Source: Mycobacteriales bacterium (GTDB lineage Bacteria > Actinomycetota > Actinomycetes > Mycobacteriales > SCTD01). From it: 64,000 bases of DNA. The stretch is taken from positions 97,335-161,334 of the forward strand of contig JAUYQP010000032.1 of the NCBI GenBank assembly GCA_030697205.1. The letters run 5' to 3'. Under the pieces are notes generated by a model. It made no database searches. It was not told the origin of the DNA and worked only from the letters and a program-made list of their open reading frames with translations. Position 1 is the stretch's first letter; each line of letters begins with the position of its first letter. The position numbers and the translations under genes are program-made. Below, piece by piece: positions 57,786-64,000 of the stretch.

Positions 57786-59006
57786 TTGTACGACGTCACC
57801 GCTCCAGACCAGGACAACCTGATCCGCCTGGACCCTTCCGAGGCGCCCTATTTCGGCGCTCCTGGCCGGGTGGGCTTCCACCTAATTGACACCACCATGA
57901 TGTACGCGCCGCGCTCCGGCGGGGTGAAGCGGTACCTGGGCGCCAAGCAGGCATGGCTGGCCAAACGCCGTCCCGACATTCGCCACACCCTGGTGACGCC
58001 GGGCGCAACGACCGGACTGGCCGAACCCGGCGTGGTCACGGTCGCCGCCGCGCGCCTGCCCTTCGGCGACGGCTATCGCATGCCGGCCAGCACGGCGAAG
58101 TGGGAGACGGTGCTGCGGATGCTGGCGCCCGATATCATCGAAGCCGGCGACATCTTCGTGCCCGGTCATGCGGCCCTCGACGCTGGCGAGGCGCTGGGCG
58201 TCCCGGTCGTGGGCTTCTGCCACACAGACGCCGCGGCGCTCGCCGCCCTGCACTTCGGTGAATGGGCGCAGGCTCCGGCGATGAAGCGCTGGGCCGACAT
58301 CTATCATCGCTTCGACCGCGTGGTGGCGCCCAGCCGCCACATGGCCCTGCGTCTGGCCGAGGCCGGCGTGGAAAAGGTGAGCGTCCAGATGCTTGGCGTG
58401 GACACCGAGCTCTTCCACCCTCGGAGAGCCGATCCCGGCGGCCTGCGCAAACGCCTGGGCCTGCCCTGGGACGCCCGCATCCTGGTCTTCGCCGGCCGCC
58501 CCGCGCGGGAGAAGAACATCGAGTCCATCGTCTGCGCCGTCGAGCGCCTGGGCGAGCCCTACCACTTGGTCCTCGTGGGCGCGGGCAAGGATGTGCGCAT
58601 CTCGCCCCGGGTCATCAGCCTGGACTACGAGTCCGACCCGGTCGCTCTGGCCAGCCTGATCGCCAGTTGCGACGCCTGCGTCCACGCCAACGAGAACGAG
58701 CCCTTCGGCCTGGTGATCCTGGAGGCCTTGGCCGCCGGCCTGCCGGTGGTGGGCCCCTCGCGCGGGGGCGTCTCCGAGTTGATCGACAACGAGGTCGGCC
58801 AGCTCGCCTACGACGTCGATCCAGGCGGCCTCGCCGACGCCATCGAAGCTCTGTTCGCCCGCGACCTGGGCGCGCTGTCGGCCGCCGCCCGCGCCCGCGC
58901 AGAGCTGCGCCATAGTTGGGAGCGGACCTTCGAAGGCCTTACCCGGCTCTATGGCGAGCTGGTGATGAACTCCGCGGCGCCGCAAACCCTCGCCTGGCGC
59001 GCCTAA
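57786..59006 (+). CDS. glycosyltransferase family 4-type protein
   Basis: GT-B fold sugar transferase of 406 residues. N-terminal domain contains YAPRSGGVKRYLGAKQAWL, the Gly-rich acceptor-side motif. The C-terminal donor domain has ILVFAGRPAREKNIESIVCAV (KN pair), and ANENEPFGLVILEALAAGLPVVGPSRGGVSEL, the EX7E motif of GT4 enzymes. The start is a TTG at 57786. The sugar (often mannose or glucose) and acceptor are not known. It lies 101 bases after the vWA gene and ends overlapping the convergent acyl-CoA dehydrogenase gene by 4 bases. Confidence 0.9.
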   Translation: MYDVTAPDQDNLIRLDPSEAPYFGAPGRVGFHLIDTTMMYAPRSGGVKRYLGAKQAWLAKRRPDIRHTLVTPGATTGLAEPGVVTVAAARLPFGDGYRMPASTAKWETVLRMLAPDIIEAGDIFVPGHAALDAGEALGVPVVGFCHTDAAALAALHFGEWAQAPAMKRWADIYHRFDRVVAPSRHMALRLAEAGVEKVSVQMLGVDTELFHPRRADPGGLRKRLGLPWDARILVFAGRPAREKNIESIVCAVERLGEPYHLVLVGAGKDVRISPRVISLDYESDPVALASLIASCDACVHANENEPFGLVILEALAAGLPVVGPSRGGVSELIDNEVGQLAYDVDPGGLADAIEALFARDLGALSAAARARAELRHSWERTFEGLTRLYGELVMNSAAPQTLAWRA

Positions 59007-60229
59007 CGGCCGGTGGGCATGTCCTTGAAGGGCACGTCCTTGTCGACCCGGATGTCACCCGGCAGGCCCAGCACCCGCTCGGCGATGATGTTGCGCAGGA
59101 TTTCGTCGGTGCCGCCGGCGATGCGAAGGCCCGGCCCGAACATCAGCGAGAAGTGGAAGGCGCCGTTCAAGGAGGCCAGTTCCGGATCGTCAATGATGCC
59201 GTACTGATCCAGCATCTCGATGGCTGTATTGCCGAGTTCCTGCATCTGAACCGCCGAGATGATCTTGCCGATCGAACTCTCCGGCCCCGGCGTCTGCCCC
59301 CGCGACAGCGCCGTCATCGTTCGGTTGCGGGTGTGTTTCAGGCCCTCGGCCTGGACGTACCAGTCCGCCAGCTTCTCCCGCAGCGCCCCGTCCTGCAGGG
59401 CCGAGCCGCCATCAAGGCCGGGCGTATTGCGCGCCGCCTCCATGAATTGTCGCCACCCGGCTCCGGTCTGACCGCCCACCGCCAGCCGCTCGTTCATCAG
59501 GGTCACCAGGCTGACCTTCCAGCCCTCGTCGACAGCCCCCAGCCGTTGGCTGTCCTTGACCCGGACGTCGGTGAAGAACACCTCGTTGAATCCCGACCCA
59601 CCCGACATCTGGTGGATGGGCTTCACCTCGACGCCGGGGTCCTTCATGTCGATCCAGAACATGGTCAGCCCCTTGTGCTTGGGCTTGTCCGGGCTGGTTC
59701 GGGTGATGACGATCCCGAAGTCCGAGAACTGGGCGCCGGTCGTCCACACCTTCTGGCCCGAGATGATCCAGTCTCCTGAGCCGTCCGGGGCGCGTTCAGC
59801 CTTGGTCCGCGAGGCGGCGACGTCCGAGCCGCCGGAGGGTTCCGAGAACAGCTGGCTCCAGATCTCCTCGCCACGCAGGGCGGGGCCGACAAAGCGCTTC
59901 TTGGTCTCCTCGTCGGCGAAAGTCATCACCGTGGGGACGCACATCCCCAGGCCGATCTGGAACGGATTGCCTGGGATCGGGTATCTGGCCTCCTCCTGGC
60001 TGAAGATGACGTTCTGCACCGGGGTTCCGCCCTGCCCGCCCCACTCCTTGGGCCAGGTGATGCAAGCGTAGCCGGCTTCGGCCTTCTTGGCCTGCCAGGC
60101 CTTAGAGGCGGCAAGGCCGTCGCCACCCTCGGGGTCACCGGCGATGCGGGCCTTGGGGGCGTTGGCGTCGAGCCAGTCGCGGACCTGCTGGCGATAGGCG
60201 GCTTCGTCGGGGCTGTCGTTGAAATCCAT
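59003..60229 (-). CDS. acyl-CoA dehydrogenase (large FadE-type, partner of the upstream gene)
   Basis: FAD enzyme of 408 residues that oxidises an acyl-CoA or a CoA-linked steroid side chain. MDFNDSPDEAAYRQQVRDWL is a usual start in alphaproteobacterial FadE genes; FSEPSGGSDVAASRTKAERA, WIISGQKVWTTGAQFSDFGI and PIHQMSGGSGFNEVFFTDV are FAD/substrate contacts, and RIAGGTDEILRNIIAERVLG closes the family. It starts 13 bases after the upstream acyl-CoA dehydrogenase gene. Such tandem pairs often form heterotetramers in which only one subunit keeps the catalytic Glu (established in actinobacterial FadE pairs; inferred here). Confidence 0.93.
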   Translation of the reverse strand: MDFNDSPDEAAYRQQVRDWLDANAPKARIAGDPEGGDGLAASKAWQAKKAEAGYACITWPKEWGGQGGTPVQNVIFSQEEARYPIPGNPFQIGLGMCVPTVMTFADEETKKRFVGPALRGEEIWSQLFSEPSGGSDVAASRTKAERAPDGSGDWIISGQKVWTTGAQFSDFGIVITRTSPDKPKHKGLTMFWIDMKDPGVEVKPIHQMSGGSGFNEVFFTDVRVKDSQRLGAVDEGWKVSLVTLMNERLAVGGQTGAGWRQFMEAARNTPGLDGGSALQDGALREKLADWYVQAEGLKHTRNRTMTALSRGQTPGPESSIGKIISAVQMQELGNTAIEMLDQYGIIDDPELASLNGAFHFSLMFGPGLRIAGGTDEILRNIIAERVLGLPGDIRVDKDVPFKDMPTGR

Positions 60230-60242
60230 GATCCGAGGTCCC

Positions 60243-61364
60243 TTAGGCGGCCGCCGCGTTGCGGCGTTCGAGATGGCTGACGAGGCGTTCTTTCCAGACC
60301 CGGGGCGCGCCGGCCACCAGGCTGAGCTGACGCGAACGGCGGTAGAACAGGTGACAGTCCATCTCCCAGGTGAAGCCGATGCCGCCGTGGGTCTGGATAT
60401 TTTCCTTCGAGGCGAACCAATAGGCTTCTGACGCTGCGATGCGGGCGGCGCTGGCCGCCACCGGCAGCTCGGGCGCATTGGTGTTGAGCGCCCAGGCCCC
60501 GTAGTAAGCGTTGGATCGCGCCAGCTCGTTCTTGACGTACATGTCGGCCAGCTTGTGCTTGATGGCCTGGTACGAGGCGATGACCCGACCGAAGGCGTAG
60601 CGCTCGAGCGCATATTCCTTGGCCATCTCCAGACAGCGGTCCGATCCGCCGCATTGCTCGAAGGCGATGAGGACCGCAGCCCGGTCGAAGATCTGCTCCA
60701 CTAGCTCCAAGCCGGCGCCCCCGGCGCCCAAGCGGCGAGCCGGGGCGTCCTTGAAGGTCAGCTTGGCGGCGTCGCGGGTGGGATCGAGCGTCTTCACCGC
60801 CTCGCGGGTGACACCCTCGCCGGTCAGCTCCACCAGGAACAGGCCCGGCTTGCCGCCCTCCTTCGCCAGGACGAGCGCCACGTCGGCGATGCCGCCATCG
60901 GTGACCGGGATCTTCACCCCGGTGAGCTTGCCCTCAGTGACGGTCGACTGCAGCGTGGCCGCCGTCGTCGCGCCGGGGCCTTCCGAGGTCGCGATGGCCC
61001 CGATGATCTCGCCGGCGGCGATCCTGGGCAGCAGGTCGGCCTTCTGCTCCTGGCTGCCGGCCAACATCACGGCCTCGGCCAGGAAGTAGACGGTGGAGGC
61101 GAACGGGATCGGCGCGACCGCACGTCCCAGCTCCTCGGCGATTACGCAGAGTTCCAGGTGACCAAGACCCAGGCCGCCGAATTCCTCGGGGATCGCCGCC
61201 CCCAGCCAGCCCTGGGCGGCCACCGATCTCCAGAGGGCCGCGTCATAGCCTGCGGCGCTGTCTTCCAGGACGCCCCGGGCGCGGCTGGTGGGGCAGTTGG
61301 CCTCCAGGAACTTGCGCGCCTCGGCCTTCAGGAATTTTTGGTCGTCCGAAAAATCGAAATTCAT
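60243..61364 (-). CDS. acyl-CoA dehydrogenase (second subunit type)
   Basis: A 373-residue acyl-CoA dehydrogenase (MNFDFSDDQKFLKAEARKFL). EFGGLGLGHLELCVIAEELGR is the N-terminal helical domain; GAIATSEGPGATTAATLQST is the divergent beta-domain; FEQCGGSDRCLEMAKEYALE, RYAFGRVIASYQAIKHKLAD and ENIQTHGGIGFTWEMDCHLF are the C-terminal FAD contacts. The beta domain is shorter and less conserved than in its neighbour, as in FadE subunits lacking the catalytic base. Both genes are co-transcribed (13-base gap). A TTGAC-N5-GTCAA site lies about 78 bases upstream. Confidence 0.92.
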   Translation of the reverse strand: MNFDFSDDQKFLKAEARKFLEANCPTSRARGVLEDSAAGYDAALWRSVAAQGWLGAAIPEEFGGLGLGHLELCVIAEELGRAVAPIPFASTVYFLAEAVMLAGSQEQKADLLPRIAAGEIIGAIATSEGPGATTAATLQSTVTEGKLTGVKIPVTDGGIADVALVLAKEGGKPGLFLVELTGEGVTREAVKTLDPTRDAAKLTFKDAPARRLGAGGAGLELVEQIFDRAAVLIAFEQCGGSDRCLEMAKEYALERYAFGRVIASYQAIKHKLADMYVKNELARSNAYYGAWALNTNAPELPVAASAARIAASEAYWFASKENIQTHGGIGFTWEMDCHLFYRRSRQLSLVAGAPRVWKERLVSHLERRNAAAA

Positions 61365-61441
61365 GCTCGCCCATCCGCCGATTTCGGCCGGTTGAAGTTT
61401 CCTCGCGCGTCAACATACGCGCCTCGCGGGCCGTGGAAAGA

Positions 61442-61456
61442 TTGACCTCGCGTCAA
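61442..61456. promoter_or_regulatory. possible operator TTGAC-N5-GTCAA
   Basis: Perfect 5-bp arms TTGAC (61442-61446) and GTCAA (61452-61456) in the gap between the divergent acyl-CoA dehydrogenase and 61508 genes. A related CTCGCG-type plus TCAA string occurs at 61401-61413. Similar half-sites are recognised by LiuR-type regulators of acyl-CoA genes, but this is weak. Confidence 0.3.
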
Positions 61457-61507
61457 GGATTTCAGGGTCTTATGCGGACCCTGTGGGCGAGCTCGAAGGG
61501 CGTGCGG

Positions 61508-62083
61508 ATGGCCAAGGCGATATTCCAGAAGAACCAGCGCGTCTGGGTCGAGAGCGTTGGCGCCTGGGCGGTCATCGAGAAGTTGGTGCCGGTCTGGGCG
61601 CGCGGCTTCGACGAGCCCGTGCGGGTCACCTACGACGTCGGCCTGGGCCGCGACTTCCAGGCCCACGAGCTGAAGCCCGAGCAGGAGCCCGACGACACAT
61701 TGGCCGAGGACGGCGCCAACTGGCGGCTGCTGCGCGCCCGCAACAAGTGGCAGACGCCGGAAAACTGCCGCCACCACCCCTATCCTGGCAGCTACCCGGT
61801 GGTGGTCACCGACGCCAATGATTGGGGCGGCTGGCGCACACCGGGCGCCGAGTACGACCGCGATCCTCACAAGATCGAGTTCCAGGCCCGGCTGATCGCC
61901 TCGTCAACCCGCCTGCTGTTCGTCGCCCGGGGCCTGATGGCGGTGATCGAGGAGACTCCTGGCGCGCCCCCCGAGTTGCAGCGCCTCGCCGAGCAGGCGA
62001 TGAAGATCGACCAGTACCTCAAGGAGGTCCCGGCCAGCGTGGATGAGCCGATAGCTGAATCGGCTCCCCACGCCGCCGAGTAG
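61508..62083 (+). CDS. conserved alphaproteobacterial protein of unknown function
   Basis: A 191-residue protein from the ATG at 61508 (MAKAIFQKNQRVWVESVGAW). The N-terminal 70 residues form a small beta domain, possibly SH3- or Tudor-like (VWVESVGAWAVIEKLVPVWA, FDEPVRVTYDVGLGRDFQAHEL). A Trp/Arg-rich centre follows (ANWRLLRARNKWQTPENCRH), then a helical tail. No signal peptide or enzyme motif. An upstream GTG or ATG would add up to 25 residues. It stands alone between divergent acyl-CoA dehydrogenase and convergent ompW genes. Homologues are familiar in Caulobacterales without known function. Confidence 0.75.
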   Translation: MAKAIFQKNQRVWVESVGAWAVIEKLVPVWARGFDEPVRVTYDVGLGRDFQAHELKPEQEPDDTLAEDGANWRLLRARNKWQTPENCRHHPYPGSYPVVVTDANDWGGWRTPGAEYDRDPHKIEFQARLIASSTRLLFVARGLMAVIEETPGAPPELQRLAEQAMKIDQYLKEVPASVDEPIAESAPHAAE

Positions 62084-62087
62084 CGGG

Positions 62088-62735
62088 CTAGAACTTGTAG
62101 CCGAAGCCCACCGAGAGCACCCAGGGGTCAAGCTTCACCTTGGACTTCAGCGCGCCGCCATTGATCTTGGCGTCGGTCTCGAAGAACACCTTCTTGACGT
62201 CGACGTTGGCGCTCCACGGTCCCTTGACGGCGACATCGACGCCGGCCTGCAGGGCGTAGCCGAAGCCGTCGTCCAGCTTCACCTTGAAGCCGTTCTGATC
62301 CTTGCCGCTGTGGAACAGCATGTAGTTCACGCCGGCGCCCACATAGGGGCTGACCTTGGCGGTCGGTGCGAAATGATACTGCAGCGAGACCACCGGCGGC
62401 AGGACCCAGGTCTTGTGCACGGTGACGTCGGTTCCTGGCCCCTGCGCCTTGATGGTGTGCTGGCTGGTGGTGGCGATCACCTCGACCGCGACGTGGTCGG
62501 TGAGGAAGTAGGACAGGCCCAGCGACGGCTTGTAGTCGTCCTTGACATCGACGTGCAGGCCGGTGGGCGCGCCGGCGGCGGTGGTGATGGCGTCGTCGGC
62601 CGTCGGCGAGATCGCCGTGGCGCGGACGTTCAGCATCAGGAGACCCTTTTCCTTGACCTGGAAGTCCTGGGCCTGGGCGGTTCCGGCCAGGGCGAGCGCC
62701 GCGCCAAGGGCCAGGGCGTAGGTGGTGACTTTCAT
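62088..62735 (-). CDS. OmpW family outer membrane protein
   Basis: Eight-stranded outer-membrane barrel of 215 residues. Signal peptide of about 22 residues ends TAQA. Family blocks are FQVKEKGLLMLNVRATAISP, KDDYKPSLGLSYFLTDHVAV, TWVLPPVVSLQYHFAPTAKV and PYVGAGVNYMLFHSG, ending in the aromatic WVLSVGFGYKF required for barrel assembly. OmpW homologues pass small hydrophobic molecules and respond to stress. The upstream gap carries an inverted repeat TCAAAC-AACC-GTTTGA that may control it. Confidence 0.93.
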   Translation of the reverse strand: MKVTTYALALGAALALAGTAQAQDFQVKEKGLLMLNVRATAISPTADDAITTAAGAPTGLHVDVKDDYKPSLGLSYFLTDHVAVEVIATTSQHTIKAQGPGTDVTVHKTWVLPPVVSLQYHFAPTAKVSPYVGAGVNYMLFHSGKDQNGFKVKLDDGFGYALQAGVDVAVKGPWSANVDVKKVFFETDAKINGGALKSKVKLDPWVLSVGFGYKF

Positions 62736-62818
62736 CTTCTTTTTCCCCTCAAGGCACGGAGGGAGCGCCGTGCTGGCGGGGACATCGCGCCATCTCGCAA
62801 GCTCAGCTTTGACAAAAC

Positions 62819-62834
62819 TCAAACAACCGTTTGA
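62819..62834. promoter_or_regulatory. inverted repeat upstream of ompW
   Basis: TCAAAC (62819-62824), AACC, GTTTGA (62829-62834): perfect 6-bp arms in the gap between the divergent ompW and pepN genes. TTTGACA just beside it resembles a -35 region. TetR-type repressors in this order bind comparable sites (recalled); target unproven. Confidence 0.4.
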
Positions 62835-62930
62835 CGCCTATTGTGCGTTGCGCAGGGGACACGGCGGTCGGCGCGACTTTCGCAGCCGCGGCGCTCGCCC
62901 TGGCGACCGGGATGGCCTAAATCCTTGGGG

Positions 62931-64000
62931 ATGCGCACAGAGACTCCCCAGCCCATCCGGCTCACCGACTATCGCCCGCCCGCTTTCCGGATCGACACGA
63001 CCGAGTTGGTCTTCGACCTGGCGCCCGACGCCACCCGGGTGAAGGCGCGCCTGTCGATCACCCGCAACGGCGAGCATACCGAGCCCCTGGTGCTGAATGG
63101 CGAACGGCTCAAGCCGATCTCGGTGGCCGTGGACGGCAAGGTGCTGGACGAGAGTGAGCGCACCATCGACGCCGAATACCTGACCGTGCCCAATGTCCCC
63201 GACAGCTTCGTGCTGGAAACCGAGGTCGAGATCGACCCGGAGGCCAACAAGGCCCTCGACGGGCTCTACATGTCCGGCGGCCGCTTCTGCACCCAGTGCG
63301 AGGCCGAGGGCTTCCGCAAGATCACCTGGTTCGCCGACCGCCCCGACGTACTGTCGCGCTTCACCGTGCGGGTCGAGGCCGACAAGGCTTTCCACCGCCT
63401 GCTCTCCAACGGCAACCTGATGGAATCCGGCGTCATGCCCGGCGGCCGTCACTACGCCGTCTGGAACGACCCCTTCCCCAAGCCCGCCTATCTGTTCGCC
63501 CTGGTGGCCGGCGAGTTGGACGAACTGGCCGACAAGCTGGTGACCATGAGCGGCCGCACCGTCGACCTGAAGATCTATGTCGACCCCGGCATGTCCGACA
63601 GGGCCGCCTACGCCATGGACGCGCTGAAGCGCTCGATGAAGTGGGACGAGGAGGTGTTCGGCCGCGAATACGACCTGGACCTGTTCATGATCGTCGCCGT
63701 GCGCGACTTCAACTTCGGGGCCATGGAGAACAAGGGGCTGAACATCTTCAACTCCTCCCTGCTGCTGGCCGACCCGGCGACCGCCACGGACCTCGACTAT
63801 GAGCGCATCGAAAGCGTCGTGGCCCACGAGTACTTCCACAACTGGACTGGCGACCGCATCACCTGCCGCGACTGGTTCCAGCTGTGCCTGAAGGAGGGCT
63901 TGACCGTCTTCCGCGACCAGAGCTTCTCGGCCGACATGCGCGGCGAGGCGGTCCAGCGCATCAAGGACGTGAAGACCCTGCGCGCCCGGCAGTTCTCCGA
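62931..64000 (+). CDS. pepN: aminopeptidase N (M1 family), C-terminally cut by window edge
   Basis: Zinc metallo-aminopeptidase; the first 356 residues of a protein normally near 870 are present. It starts MRTETPQPIRLTDYRPPAFR at the ATG 62931. GRFCTQCEAEGFRKITWFAD is the PepN-type loop, FGAMENKGLNIF the substrate-amino-binding GxMEN motif, and VAHEYFHNWTGDRITCRDWF with the downstream LKEGLTVFRDQSFS gives the HExxH and the third zinc ligand Glu. The E. coli type is common in Caulobacterales. The gene continues beyond 64000. Confidence 0.95.
   Translation, partial: MRTETPQPIRLTDYRPPAFRIDTTELVFDLAPDATRVKARLSITRNGEHTEPLVLNGERLKPISVAVDGKVLDESERTIDAEYLTVPNVPDSFVLETEVEIDPEANKALDGLYMSGGRFCTQCEAEGFRKITWFADRPDVLSRFTVRVEADKAFHRLLSNGNLMESGVMPGGRHYAVWNDPFPKPAYLFALVAGELDELADKLVTMSGRTVDLKIYVDPGMSDRAAYAMDALKRSMKWDEEVFGREYDLDLFMIVAVRDFNFGAMENKGLNIFNSSLLLADPATATDLDYERIESVVAHEYFHNWTGDRITCRDWFQLCLKEGLTVFRDQSFSADMRGEAVQRIKDVKTLRARQFS

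Overview
This window joins two unrelated genomes. Bases 1 to about 23.4 kb are very GC-rich actinobacterial DNA: a complete Pup-proteasome locus (pup, prcB, prcA, dop, arc) followed by trmI, a RecB-like nuclease and metH, an order resembling the proteasome-to-metH region I recall from Mycobacterium. From about 23.4 kb to the end the DNA is alphaproteobacterial, most like Caulobacteraceae (Caulobacter/Phenylobacterium): a split metH, metF behind an ArsR-methyltransferase regulator, a secernin-like gene, P450, OmpW, two acyl-CoA dehydrogenases and pepN. The seam lies inside metH, at one of the most conserved stretches of the gene, where codon usage changes abruptly. The simplest explanation is a chimeric (metagenomic) contig; real transfer is the less likely alternative.

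Actinobacterial part. 1-2.3 kb: partial secreted protein, a subtilase with an aromatic repeat tail, a small helical protein. 2.4-5.4 kb: tightly coupled leftward operon pup / endonuclease VII-like protein / prcB / prcA / FKBP lipoprotein. 5.4-11.1 kb: Rieske protein, coiled-coil protein, dop, Tat-type hydrolase, arc. Pup is deamidated by Dop, unfolded substrates are fed by Arc into the PrcBA chamber; the Pup ligase pafA is not in view. 11.2-12.4 kb: truncated ferredoxin and a frameshifted membrane protein. 12.5-21.1 kb: trmI, site-2 protease, a small Rossmann-like protein, RecB-like nuclease, MacB-type ABC transporter pair, class II aldolase, HAD phosphatase. Two copies of a 47-bp palindromic element lie in this part.

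Caulobacterales part. 21.1-27 kb: metF-metH genes headed by an ArsR-methyltransferase fusion gene, with a perfect 20-bp palindrome just upstream of it. 27-38.2 kb: catabolic and housekeeping genes (glyoxalase, dehydrogenase, aminotransferase, aldo/keto reductase, secernin, HAD, stress proteins, OsmC, MFS, greA). 38.3-43.9 kb: an accessory island with less uniform codon use that encodes a HEPN-like protein, a HamA-like PD-(D/E)XK nuclease and a very large HamB-like helicase, in the manner of a Hachiman anti-phage system; the helicase is split by a triplicated 10-bp repeat. 44-64 kb: P450, Lrp regulator with a divergent saccharopine-dehydrogenase-like gene, DOPA dioxygenase, RTX protein, ettA, csbD, an amidase remnant, a cell-surface group (beta-helix protein, Sel1 lipoprotein, vWA protein, glycosyltransferase), two acyl-CoA dehydrogenases, OmpW and the start of pepN.

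No tRNA, rRNA, CRISPR array, insertion sequence or cobalamin riboswitch was recognised. No gene-free stretch exceeds 300 bases; the longest (51558-51854, 35651-35939, 23787-24040, 37500-37749) hold a stress-type promoter candidate, a hairpin, palindromic repeats and nothing recognisable, respectively.
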